Assembly: GCA_002375495.1 (NCBI GenBank) | Contig: DFLU01000005.1 | Span: 275,594 to 339,593 of the forward strand | Length of the DNA: 64,000 nucleotides | Source of the DNA: Flavobacteriaceae bacterium UBA3611 | GTDB lineage: Bacteria > Bacteroidota > Bacteroidia > Flavobacteriales > Flavobacteriaceae | Direction: 5' to 3' | Shown: positions 19,000 through 26,436 of the stretch, piece after piece | Layout of the letters: each line of letters begins with the position of its first letter | Position numbering within the stretch: position 1 is the first letter of the stretch | Notes under the pieces: model-generated | Databases searched by the model: none | What the model saw: the letters and a program-made list of their open reading frames with translations, nothing else | Told to the model about the DNA's origin: nothing | Translations under genes and position numbers: made by a program

Positions 19000-19030
19000 C
19001 AAATATAAGTTTATTTGGAGTTTTGCAAAA
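19000..19030 (-). promoter_or_regulatory. Promoter of tRNA-Phe
   Basis: On the minus strand TTTTG (19026-19030) and TATATTTG (19000-19007) are separated by 18 bases, an excellent match to the Bacteroidota TTTG / TAnnTTTG promoter. The -7 element lies 15 bases upstream of the tRNA 5' end. Confidence 0.8.
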
Positions 19031-19071
19031 TATAAAATAGATTTTTTTTAATCGCAGTACCGATTTTTCCT

Positions 19072-19176
19072 TTCCCTCGCGTTAAGGATTGCCGCAGAAA
19101 TCCTGCGAAGCAGATTGGAGCAGAAAGCCTGGCCCCGCCCCGATGGTTATCGGGGATCGGGCAACGCCCAAAAAAT
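19072..19176. repeat. Intergenic repeat-like element with palindrome
   Basis: A GC-richer insert in an AT-rich intergenic region. It contains the hairpin CCCCGAT-ggtt-ATCGGGG (19138-19155) and the phrase GCGTTAAGGATTG at 19080-19092, which resembles dispersed intergenic repeats I have seen in flavobacterial genomes. Only one copy is present here, so the repeat status is from memory. Confidence 0.45.
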
Positions 19177-19182
19177 TAGATA

Positions 19183-19212
19183 TAAAAAAGCCGAAACACT
19201 AATGTTCCGGCT
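19183..19212 (-). terminator. Terminator of the small gene at 19234-19458
   Basis: On the minus strand AGCCGGAACATTAGTGTTTCGGCT folds into a hairpin with one mismatch and runs into T residues. It lies 22 bases beyond the stop codon. Confidence 0.75.
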
Positions 19213-19233
19213 GTAATCTCTACTTGGCAACCA

Positions 19234-19458
19234 TTATGCTGCCAACGAACGTCCTTTTAAACGTTTCTCAATTTTCTGTTTTATGGCGGTAAGGCGCTTC
19301 ATTAAATCCATTAATGCTGCATCTTTGTTTTGCTTGTAAACTTCATTCACGCCAAGTATCAATTCTTTGGCTTTCCGACTGGCGATTATCCGGTCGCTTG
19401 TCGTCTTAAAAGTGTGCTTCTCTTGCTCAAACTGCAAGGCCTCATTTATTATTTCCAT
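19234..19458 (-). CDS. Small conserved-looking hypothetical protein
   Basis: A 74-residue protein beginning MEIINEALQFEQEKHTFKTT; the ATG at 19458 is preferred over one two codons upstream. It is helical and charged, with a basic second half (LTAIKQKIEKRLKGRSLAA) and no membrane segment or signal peptide. It has its own terminator and stands alone between the tRNA and the divergent DUF481 gene. I do not recognise a family. The high Lys and Arg content could fit a nucleic-acid or ribosome partner, but there is no direct evidence. Confidence 0.7.
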   Translation of the reverse strand: MEIINEALQFEQEKHTFKTTSDRIIASRKAKELILGVNEVYKQNKDAALMDLMKRLTAIKQKIEKRLKGRSLAA

Positions 19459-19621
19459 GTACATCTAAATTAAAGGTTGGAACTGTGCTTCAAAAAGCTT
19501 ATAATAGTAACTAAAAATAGTCCAGTTTATTCTTTCGTGAAGTAATTTAAACAAAACTTTAACACAACTTTTAACACTCTCACTTTCAATTGTCAAAACC
19601 ACGCAATTTTACAAGAAATTT

Positions 19622-19629
19622 TACCTTTG
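19622..19629 (+). promoter_or_regulatory. -7 element upstream of the DUF481 gene
   Basis: TACCTTTG is an exact TAnnTTTG match 27 bases upstream of ATG 19657. No clear TTTG lies at -33. Confidence 0.5.
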
Positions 19630-19656
19630 AAAAAAATCTGAATAAACGAACTGGAC

Positions 19657-20409
19657 ATGAAAAATTTCCTATTCCTCGCATTCTTTTGCAGCATCACCTA
19701 CTCACAAGCGCAAATACTTAACGCAGAATCACTCCGAAAAGTTACAGACACCTCCGGATTTTCAGGAGCCGCCTCCTTTAATTTTTCCCTGAAACGAAAT
19801 GTAAACGATTTCTTTACCCTGGGCAGCGATATCCATGTTCAGTATAAAAACAACAACCACCTTGCATTGTTTAAAAACGATGTAAATTTCCAAAAAATTG
19901 AAGGTGAAAAATTTGAAAACAGCCTGATTTCGCACCTGCGCTACAACTACCGATTTCATCCCCGTATTGCCTGGGAAGCATTTGCCCAAGGGCAATACAA
20001 CAAGATAAACCTCATCGACTTTCGCGGATTGATAGGCACGGGACCTCGATTTAAACTAACCACTTCAGAGAATTACAAGGTGTACCTCGGCACTTTGGCC
20101 ATGTTGGAGTACGAAGAAGTCACAGACGGGGTTACGCCTTTGCAGCGCAATCTCAGGGGGAGCACCTATGTCTCGTTTAGCTTTTATCCCACAGACCGAA
20201 TCAGCATTATTAGCACCACCTATTACCAACCGCTGTTCAAACAATTTAGCGACTACCGAATCTCCAGCCAAAGCTCGCTGGCAGTAGATCTGTTTCAGGA
20301 TTTTGCGGTTAAACTGAGCCATACTTTTATTTATGATGCCTTTCCGGCCGTGGGCATCCCCAATTCGCAATACGAATTCACCACAGGTTTTGCCTATACC
20401 TTCGATTAA
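19657..20409 (+). CDS. DUF481 outer-membrane barrel protein
   Basis: A 250-residue protein with a signal peptide ending TYSQAQ and the DUF481 (YdiY-like) pattern of alternating beta strands: GFSGAASFNFSLKRNVNDF near the start, SLISHLRYNYRFHPRIAWEAF in the middle and a final strand FTTGFAYTFD. It is predicted to form a small outer-membrane barrel. Function in the family is not established. It lies upstream of the arsenosugar genes on the same strand with a 125-base gap that includes a possible terminator, so membership in that operon is doubtful. Confidence 0.85.
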   Translation: MKNFLFLAFFCSITYSQAQILNAESLRKVTDTSGFSGAASFNFSLKRNVNDFFTLGSDIHVQYKNNNHLALFKNDVNFQKIEGEKFENSLISHLRYNYRFHPRIAWEAFAQGQYNKINLIDFRGLIGTGPRFKLTTSENYKVYLGTLAMLEYEEVTDGVTPLQRNLRGSTYVSFSFYPTDRISIISTTYYQPLFKQFSDYRISSQSSLAVDLFQDFAVKLSHTFIYDAFPAVGIPNSQYEFTTGFAYTFD

Positions 20410-20481
20410 ACCAAGAATCTATAAACTTACGTAAGGTTGGGTGGTAACTCCCGACTCACTTCCCTATATTTACAGCACATT

Positions 20482-20499
20482 AAAACCAATCGGTTTTTT
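20482..20499 (+). terminator. Possible weak terminator after the DUF481 gene
   Basis: AAAACC and GGTTTT form a six-base-pair stem with loop AATC, and the 3' arm runs on into further T residues. It would separate the barrel gene from the arsenosugar cluster. The stem is short. Confidence 0.4.
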
Positions 20500-20534
20500 G
20501 TTACGTAATTAATATTAAATGTAAACCAGATACT

Positions 20535-20864
20535 ATGTCCTACTACGATCCGAAAGACCTTCGCAAATTTGGGAACATCACCGAATGGAGTGAAGAGTTG
20601 GGTACAAAATTTTTCGATTACTACGGAAAAGTCTTCGAAGAAGGAGCCCTTTCTGCACGTGAAAAATCGTTGATCGCCCTTGCCGTGGCACATACCGAAC
20701 AGTGCCCGTATTGTATAGATGCCTACACCAAAGATGGCCTGCAGCGCGGGGTTACCAAAGAAGAAATGATGGAAGCCGTACACGTGGGAGCTGCGATTAA
20801 AAGCGGTGCCACGCTCGTACATGGTGTCATGATGATGAATAAAGTGAATAAATTAGACGGATAA
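20535..20864 (+). CDS. Arsenosugar-associated AhpD-like protein
   Basis: A 109-residue carboxymuconolactone decarboxylase / AhpD-fold protein. The redox pair is in HTEQCPYCIDAYTKDG, where the CxxC and the nearby acidic and basic residues match the AhpD active-site signature. A member of this family is recurrently annotated as an arsenosugar biosynthesis-associated peroxidase-like protein because it sits next to arsS, which is the case here (arsS starts 182 bases downstream). It is cytoplasmic, with no signal peptide. Whether it reduces an arsenic intermediate or protects the radical SAM enzyme is not shown by sequence. Confidence 0.88.
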   Translation: MSYYDPKDLRKFGNITEWSEELGTKFFDYYGKVFEEGALSAREKSLIALAVAHTEQCPYCIDAYTKDGLQRGVTKEEMMEAVHVGAAIKSGATLVHGVMMMNKVNKLDG

Positions 20865-20871
20865 CAAGTTG

Positions 20872-20995
20872 GGCGTGCCCCTTTAGTTGGCTTCGAGAAC
20901 ACTTCGACTAGCTCAGTGTAAGACCTCAGCCAACTAAAGGGTCGCGCTTTCAGCGGTCGCTTCCCGATAGCTATCGGGAGAGCTCCAACAACGCC
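20872..20995. repeat. Palindromic intergenic element between the AhpD-like gene and arsS
   Basis: Two inverted repeats: 14-bp perfect arms CCCTTTAGTTGGCT (20879-20892) and its complement at 20928-20941, 35 bases apart, then the 18-bp perfect palindrome TCCCGATAGCTATCGGGA at 20962-20979. Short GGCGT / ACGCC ends border it. It is GC-richer than its surroundings and looks like a small non-coding mobile or REP-like repeat. It has no T run and is not a classical terminator. Confidence 0.6.
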
Positions 20996-21046
20996 TCTAT
21001 CGCTCACGCAAAAAAAAAGAATTGCCCACAAATGTGGGAAATATAT

Positions 21047-22114
21047 ATGGGAAAACTAAAAACACAAAGCTTACACAAACGCGATAGCGAACTTGCACAA
21101 TCCAACAGACAATTGGAGATTCTCTCCAACGGGATCTTTCAGGATGGCGAACTTCCTACTTTCGCAAAAAAAATAAAAGAAACCAACCAATTTCCGCTCC
21201 GGCCTAAAAAGCTGGAAATCTTACAAATTAACGTAGGGTACATGTGCAACCAAGTGTGCGAACACTGCCATGTAGATGCCGGCCCAGACCGAAAAGAGAT
21301 CATGACCTGGGAAACCATGGAACAATGCCTGGAGGTGATACGCAATACCGGCGCCCACACCTTAGACCTTACTGGTGGTGCCCCCGAAATGAACCCGAAT
21401 TTTAGACGTTTTGTAGAGGAAGCTAGCAAAGCAGGGATCAAAGATTTTATCGTTCGCAGTAACCTTACCATTATTCGAGCCAATAAGAAATACTACGATC
21501 TGCCCGATTTCTTTAAAAAACACAATGTGCATGTGGTAAGCTCGATGCCCCACTGGACACGCGGTAAAACCGACAAACAAAGAGGCGAAGGTGTGTTCGA
21601 CATGTCTATTAAAGCCCTGCAAGAACTGAACGAACGCGGCTACGGAATGCCCGATAGCGACTTACGGCTCGACCTCGTTTACAACCCCAGTGGTGCTTTT
21701 CTACCTGGCGACCAGGCCAGCATGGAAAAAGATTTTAAAAAGGCACTGATGGAAGATTTCGGAATACACTTCCACAACTTATTTGCCATTACTAATTTGC
21801 CCATCGCACGGTTTTTAGATTACCTGATTGCTTCTGAAAACTACGAAGACTATATGTATCAACTGGTAGATGCCTATAATCCCGCTGCAGTTAAAAACGT
21901 AATGTGCACCAACACCATTTCGGTGAGCTGGGATGGTTATTTATTCGATTGTGATTTTAACCAAATGCTCGAATTGCCCGTTGCCAGCAAGGTGAAACAC
22001 ATAAGCGATTATAACGAAGACCTCCTAAACGATAGAAATATCGTAATTTCCCAACATTGCTTCGGCTGTACCGCAGGTGCGGGCAGTAGTTGCCAAGGAG
22101 CCGTCGCCGAATAA
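21047..22114 (+). CDS. arsS: Arsenosugar biosynthesis radical SAM protein ArsS
   Basis: Radical SAM enzyme that, in the described family, joins a 5'-deoxyadenosyl group to dimethylarsenite, giving the nucleoside precursor of arsenosugars. I take ATG 21047 (MGKLKTQSLHK); an ATG at 21032 is also in frame. The cluster motif is CNQVCEHC (CX3CX2C) in VGYMCNQVCEHCHVDAGP, followed by LTGGAPEMNP. The C-terminal DUF3641 domain carries more cysteines, CDFNQM and HCFGCTAGAGSSCQG, which may hold a second metal centre. Rhodanese, transferase, phosphorylase and ArsM genes follow on the same strand. Assignment is strong from motif and neighbours together. Confidence 0.95.
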   Translation: MGKLKTQSLHKRDSELAQSNRQLEILSNGIFQDGELPTFAKKIKETNQFPLRPKKLEILQINVGYMCNQVCEHCHVDAGPDRKEIMTWETMEQCLEVIRNTGAHTLDLTGGAPEMNPNFRRFVEEASKAGIKDFIVRSNLTIIRANKKYYDLPDFFKKHNVHVVSSMPHWTRGKTDKQRGEGVFDMSIKALQELNERGYGMPDSDLRLDLVYNPSGAFLPGDQASMEKDFKKALMEDFGIHFHNLFAITNLPIARFLDYLIASENYEDYMYQLVDAYNPAAVKNVMCTNTISVSWDGYLFDCDFNQMLELPVASKVKHISDYNEDLLNDRNIVISQHCFGCTAGAGSSCQGAVAE

Positions 22115-22134
22115 GCTTTAAATAGTTGGCACAC

Positions 22135-22644
22135 ATGAAATACCTAATTGTCTTCATACTACTCATTTCTCAATTAACGGTTGCCCAACAATCGTTAGAC
22201 GAGCTGTTGTCGCAATACAACACGCGCAGCATTCCGTATATTTCAGTAGAAGGCCTACGGGCGCTTCAGATGAATGACGATATTGTAATCCTAGACACCC
22301 GCGAACCTTCAGAATTTAGTGTGAGTAAAATAGATGGTGCGGTACATGTCGGGTTCAACGATTTTTCAAGTGATACCATTTCCGAAGAAATCGCTGACCC
22401 AAACACTCCCATTGTGGTGTACTGCTCGTTAGGCATACGCAGCGAAGAAATTGGCGAAAAACTAAAAAAAGCAGGGTTTACGAATGTTCAAAACCTGTAT
22501 GGTGGTATTTTTGAATGGAAAAACAAAGGCTACCCCCTATTAAACGAGCAATTGCAACCCACTGATAGCGTTCATACATTTTCGAAATCATGGAGCAAAT
22601 GGCTAAAAGCAGGAATTCCAGTTTTTGAACAAAATAGCAACTAG
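22135..22644 (+). CDS. Secreted rhodanese-like sulfurtransferase
   Basis: A 169-residue single-domain rhodanese with a signal peptide (MKYLIVFILLISQLTVAQ); the ATG at 22135 is chosen over a TTG nine bases earlier. VILDTREPSEF opens the domain, and the active-site loop is VVYCSLGIRSEE with its nucleophilic Cys. LYGGIFEWKNKGYPL closes it. It begins 20 bases after arsS and ends nine bases before the TIGR04282 gene, so it is in the arsenosugar operon. A role in handling sulfur-bonded arsenic is plausible but untested. The signal peptide places it outside the cytoplasm, away from ArsS. Confidence 0.88.
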   Translation: MKYLIVFILLISQLTVAQQSLDELLSQYNTRSIPYISVEGLRALQMNDDIVILDTREPSEFSVSKIDGAVHVGFNDFSSDTISEEIADPNTPIVVYCSLGIRSEEIGEKLKKAGFTNVQNLYGGIFEWKNKGYPLLNEQLQPTDSVHTFSKSWSKWLKAGIPVFEQNSN

Positions 22645-22653
22645 CGTAAAAAA

Positions 22654-23346
22654 ATGGCAATTTTAGGTTCAAAAAATACAGATGAGCGTACGCAAACCAA
22701 GGATGTGTTTCACTACCCGACGTCAAAAAATGCGCTCATAATCTTTACGCGAAATCCCGAACTGGGCAAGTGCAAAACGCGCTTAGCAGCAACTATTGGA
22801 GATGCTGCTGCTTTAGAAGTCTATACCTTTTTACTTCGCCATACGGCGGAAATTTCCGCAGCAACACAAGCAGATAAATTTGTGTTCTACTCCGAAAAAA
22901 AGCGGGAAAACGACCTCTGGGATGAAGCAACTTTCAGAAAAAAAGTGCAACTTGGCGACGATTTAGGCATACGCATGGAACAGGCGTTTCATGAAATTTT
23001 CGCGCTGGGATATGAACGCGCCATCATTATTGGTAGCGACATGTACGATCTAACCACTGCCGACTTAGACAATGCGTTTACACAGCTCACGACCCATGAG
23101 TATGTTTTGGGGCCAGCTGAGGACGGCGGTTATTATTTATTGGGCATGAAAACGATACAGCCAGCCCTTTTTAAAAATAAAGCATGGGGAACGGAAACGG
23201 TTCAAAAAGACACCTTGCTAGATTTGAAAGATGCCCGTGTAGCAATCTTGGAAGAAAAAAACGACATCGATTATTACGAAGACGTTAAAGATATTGAGAT
23301 ATTCCAACAGTTTTTACCTGCTCATTTAGATAATAGAATTGAATAA
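22654..23346 (+). CDS. TIGR04282-type arsenosugar glycosyltransferase (DUF2064)
   Basis: A 230-residue protein of the DUF2064 / TIGR04282 group, a nucleotidyl- or glycosyl-transferase-fold family found next to arsS. NALIIFTRNPELGKCKTRL near residue 30 matches the family start, GYERAIIIGSDMYDLT near residue 125 contains the DxD-like acidic pair, and LGPAEDGGYYLLGM near residue 152 is the family signature. It is cytoplasmic. Together with the TIGR04283 protein encoded about 3 kb downstream it is thought to handle sugar transfer in arsenosugar formation. The acceptor is unknown. Confidence 0.9.
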   Translation: MAILGSKNTDERTQTKDVFHYPTSKNALIIFTRNPELGKCKTRLAATIGDAAALEVYTFLLRHTAEISAATQADKFVFYSEKKRENDLWDEATFRKKVQLGDDLGIRMEQAFHEIFALGYERAIIIGSDMYDLTTADLDNAFTQLTTHEYVLGPAEDGGYYLLGMKTIQPALFKNKAWGTETVQKDTLLDLKDARVAILEEKNDIDYYEDVKDIEIFQQFLPAHLDNRIE

Positions 23347-23363
23347 CCTACTAAATTAAGTAA

Positions 23364-24176
23364 ATGAAAAAATACATACTACAAGCCGTCGAATTTTTAC
23401 AGCAACGCGGATTCGGGACTCCGGAAGTTGGGATTATTCTGGGTACAGGCTTGGGCAAAATTTTAGAAGATGTAGAAGTGGAAGCCGAAATGAGCTATAA
23501 CCACATTCCGAACTTCCCTACGGCCACGGTCGAATTTCATACAGGAAAATTAATCTATGGCAACTTGGGCGGTAAAAAAGTCATTTTAATGCAGGGGCGT
23601 TTTCATGTGTACGAGGGATACTCGCTTTTAGATGTGACCTTCCCTGTACGTGTCATGAAACACCTAGGCATCAAAAAATTGTTGGTGAGCAACGCTGCTG
23701 GCGCCATCAACTTAAATTTTAAAAAAGGAGAAATCATGCTGATTGACGACCATATCAATTTGCAGGGCGGATCCCCATTGGCATTTAAAGGCATAGAAAA
23801 GTTAGGAGAACGCTTTGTAGATATGAGTGCTCCATACAATCATGATATGAACCAAAAAATGGAGGCCATTGCCAAAGAGCACAACATTAACCTGCACAAA
23901 GGAGTGTATGCGAGTGTAGTAGGCCCCCAATTAGAAACTCGGGCAGAGTATCGCTATTTAAAGATTATCGGGGCAGACGCCGTAGGTATGAGCACCGTAC
24001 CAGAAGTGATTGTCGCCAACCACCTGGGCTTGGCAGTTGCTGCGGTTTCTGTACTCACAGACGAGTGCGACCCAGACAACCTAAAACCTGTAGACATTCC
24101 CGATATTATTGCACAGGCGGGAAAGGCCGAACCACAAATGATCACCTTATTCACCGAATTAATTAAACAACTATAG
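23364..24176 (+). CDS. Purine nucleoside phosphorylase, trimeric type with Asp at the purine site
   Basis: A 270-residue trimeric-type purine nucleoside phosphorylase that cleaves a nucleoside with phosphate to base plus ribose-1-phosphate. Landmarks are GIILGTGLG for phosphate binding, FHTGKL, GRFHVYEGY and VSNAAGAIN. The purine site is Glu191 in VGPQLETRAE and Asp233 in SVLTDECDP. In human PNP the equivalents are Glu201 and Asn243, also 42 residues apart, and Asn243 selects 6-oxopurines, so Asp233 here suggests acceptance of adenine nucleosides. That fits its place between ArsS and ArsM genes: the ArsS product carries adenine. The next gene starts directly at its stop codon. Confidence 0.92.
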   Translation: MKKYILQAVEFLQQRGFGTPEVGIILGTGLGKILEDVEVEAEMSYNHIPNFPTATVEFHTGKLIYGNLGGKKVILMQGRFHVYEGYSLLDVTFPVRVMKHLGIKKLLVSNAAGAINLNFKKGEIMLIDDHINLQGGSPLAFKGIEKLGERFVDMSAPYNHDMNQKMEAIAKEHNINLHKGVYASVVGPQLETRAEYRYLKIIGADAVGMSTVPEVIVANHLGLAVAAVSVLTDECDPDNLKPVDIPDIIAQAGKAEPQMITLFTELIKQL

Positions 24177-24368
24177 ATGGACAAAATTCTGTCTTTTGCG
24201 CTTTTGGCATTGGCTGGCTATAGAATCATTAGCTCTTTTGTACAAGAACAAGAATTTGGAAGTTTGTTCGGGCTAGAAATAAATATTTGGCTATATCGTG
24301 GCATATGGCTTTTGGTAGGTGTTTTAGCCATCAACTCACTTCGGAAAAAAATAAATTTAAAAAAATAA
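24177..24368 (+). CDS. Small two-helix membrane protein in the arsenosugar cluster
   Basis: A 63-residue protein whose ATG directly follows the phosphorylase stop codon, so it should be translationally coupled. It has two hydrophobic segments, about residues 3-20 and 36-56, joined by a short acidic stretch (QEQEFGSLFGLE), and a basic end (LRKKINLKK). I do not recognise a family. Position between the phosphorylase and arsM is the only functional clue. Confidence 0.75.
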   Translation: MDKILSFALLALAGYRIISSFVQEQEFGSLFGLEINIWLYRGIWLLVGVLAINSLRKKINLKK

Positions 24369-24426
24369 GCATACTGAGTTACTCAGTTCACTTAAAATTA
24401 ATCTCAGCGCCCAGCGCACTAAAATT

Positions 24427-25395
24427 ATGAGTTATTTAGATACTACACACGACGTTTATAAAGAAGCAGCACTCACTCCAGATGTTGGGCTGTGCTGCAC
24501 CACCAATCCTATTTGGGAATTACCCGGACTGAAGATTCCTAAAATCATGCAGGAAATGAATTATGGCTGCGGAAGCACCGTGCATGCACGCGACCTTTCA
24601 AACAACCCTAAAATGTTATACGTTGGTGTTGGCGGCGGTATGGAACTGCTTCAGTTTGCGTATTTCAACCGTGAAAAAGGCGGTGTTGTTGGTGTAGATG
24701 TGGTAGATGAAATGCTAGAAGCTTCCCGAAAGAACTTTAAAGAAGCAGAAGCGATGAACCCTTGGTTTAAAAGTGAGTTTGTAGACTTAAAAAAAGGAGA
24801 TGCCCTTAACCTTCCCGTAGAAGACAACAGTATAGACGTGGCAGCTCAAAATTGCCTGTTCAATATTTTTAAAGCCGAAGACTTAAAACGTGCCATCGAA
24901 GAAATGTATCGCGTATTAAAACCCCACGGTCGATTGGTAATGAGCGATCCTACCTGTGAGCAACCCATCAATGAAAGCTTGCGAAACGACGAACGCCTGC
25001 GGGCTTTGTGCTTGAGCGGGAGCCTTCCTATTGCTGAATACGTAAAGGCGCTCACCGATGTTGGTTTTGGAACCATTGAAATTAGAGCGCGAAAGCCATA
25101 CCGAATTTTAGACCCAAAGCACTACCCTACCGACGAACTGATTTATATAGAAAGTATCGAGGTTGCAGCTATTAAAGATCCTATGCCAGATGACGGTCCT
25201 TGTGTTTTTACAGGCAAAGCAGCTATTTACTATGGAGAGCAGGATTATTTTGATGACAAGAAAGGTCATATTTTACTGAAAAATCAACCTTTGGCCATAT
25301 GCGATAAAACTGCAGCTGCGCTACAGGAACTCGGAAGAGATGATATTTATTTTAGCGAGTCTACCTTCCATTATGACGGCGGTGGGTGCTGCTAG
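24427..25395 (+). CDS. arsM: Arsenite methyltransferase ArsM, arsenosugar type
   Basis: SAM-dependent methyltransferase that methylates As(III), supplying dimethylarsenite for ArsS. The 322-residue protein has the SAM motif YVGVGGGMELLQFA near residue 62, the acidic GVDVVDEML, and Cys residues suited to arsenic binding: CC near residue 24, YGCGST, AQNCLFNIF and DPTCEQP. The C-terminal part after about residue 230 is an extension typical of the arsenosugar-linked form and ends GGGCC, possibly another metal-binding tail. It lies 58 bases after the small membrane protein. The family and context agree well. Confidence 0.94.
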   Translation: MSYLDTTHDVYKEAALTPDVGLCCTTNPIWELPGLKIPKIMQEMNYGCGSTVHARDLSNNPKMLYVGVGGGMELLQFAYFNREKGGVVGVDVVDEMLEASRKNFKEAEAMNPWFKSEFVDLKKGDALNLPVEDNSIDVAAQNCLFNIFKAEDLKRAIEEMYRVLKPHGRLVMSDPTCEQPINESLRNDERLRALCLSGSLPIAEYVKALTDVGFGTIEIRARKPYRILDPKHYPTDELIYIESIEVAAIKDPMPDDGPCVFTGKAAIYYGEQDYFDDKKGHILLKNQPLAICDKTAAALQELGRDDIYFSESTFHYDGGGCC

Positions 25396-25552
25396 CACTC
25401 GTTTCCTTTACTGAAAATCTCAACCAGGTTGTGTCTGTTATAAGATTCAGTCGAAGCTGAATATGTAATATTTTGCTAAAACTAACCTAAGCCTACGTTA
25501 ATTAGAGAACTTCATGTCTAGAGGGTTCGTATATTATCTAAAATAACTTATT

Positions 25553-26353
25553 ATGAGATACTTTACATATACTATGTTACTTGCCTTTGCACTAGTTACT
25601 TTGCAAAGTTGCAACCTTCTCTCTGCGGCTGGAGTGAGCAGTCAGGGACAACCCACAAAAGAAGTTACAGGAAACTTAACCTCGACCACGGCTAATTCGG
25701 CAGTGAATATCGATCACTCACAATGGACCACGCTACTTAAAAAGCATGTTGATAGTGAGGGAATGGTAGATTATAAAGGATTTCAGAAAGACGAAAAAAT
25801 GCTTGACGCGTACTTAGATATGTTGGCGACAAAAGATCCTAACAACGATTGGAGTGTACAAGAATTATTGGCATTCTACATCAATCTTTATAATGCCCAA
25901 ACAGTAAAGCTCATCGTAGAAAATTATCCAACCAAAAGCATCAAAGATTTAGACAGTCCTTGGACCAAAGGTCGCGCACGCGTAGATGGAAGGGAATTAT
26001 CATTAGGCGGAATCGAAAACGGAATTCTTCGGAAAATGAACGAACCCCGAATACACTTCGCCATAAATTGTGCGTCTATTTCATGTCCAAAATTACTGGA
26101 CGAAGCCTACACCGCGAGCAAGATAAATGAGCAACTAGAAAAAGTGACAGTCGATTTTATCAACGGTGATAAAAATGATATTTCAGCAAATGAAGCAGAG
26201 CTTTCGTCTATTTTTAAATTCTACCCAGACGATTGGAAAGTAGATGGAAAAGTAAACATCACTAAATATATCAATCAGTATAGCACCACCAAGTTAAACC
26301 CGAGTGCCGACCTTACGTATAAGGAATACGACTGGGGATTGAATGAGCAGTAA
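25553..26353 (+). CDS. DUF547 lipoprotein (arsenosugar-linked)
   Basis: A 266-residue DUF547 protein with a lipoprotein signal peptide (lipobox LQSC, Cys20), so it is predicted to be anchored in the envelope. The DUF547 core includes LLAFYINLYNAQTVKLI near residue 105, SLGGIENGILRKM, and the conserved Cys pair in HFAINCASISCPKLLDEA, and ends YKEYDWGLNEQ. The function of DUF547 is unknown. It lies between arsM and the TIGR04283 gene. A paralogue is encoded 5 kb away on the other strand. Confidence 0.88.
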   Translation: MRYFTYTMLLAFALVTLQSCNLLSAAGVSSQGQPTKEVTGNLTSTTANSAVNIDHSQWTTLLKKHVDSEGMVDYKGFQKDEKMLDAYLDMLATKDPNNDWSVQELLAFYINLYNAQTVKLIVENYPTKSIKDLDSPWTKGRARVDGRELSLGGIENGILRKMNEPRIHFAINCASISCPKLLDEAYTASKINEQLEKVTVDFINGDKNDISANEAELSSIFKFYPDDWKVDGKVNITKYINQYSTTKLNPSADLTYKEYDWGLNEQ

Positions 26354-26436
26354 GCTGACTTAAAATAGTTCTCGAAGCATTGCTTGCCCGAGTATAATTT
26401 TAAAAGTAGAAGCAACTCGAAACTTCAATTTTACGT

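Noticed and set aside
25445..25462. Hairpin ATTCAG / CTGAAT after arsM
   Set aside because: Only six base pairs and not followed by a clear T run.
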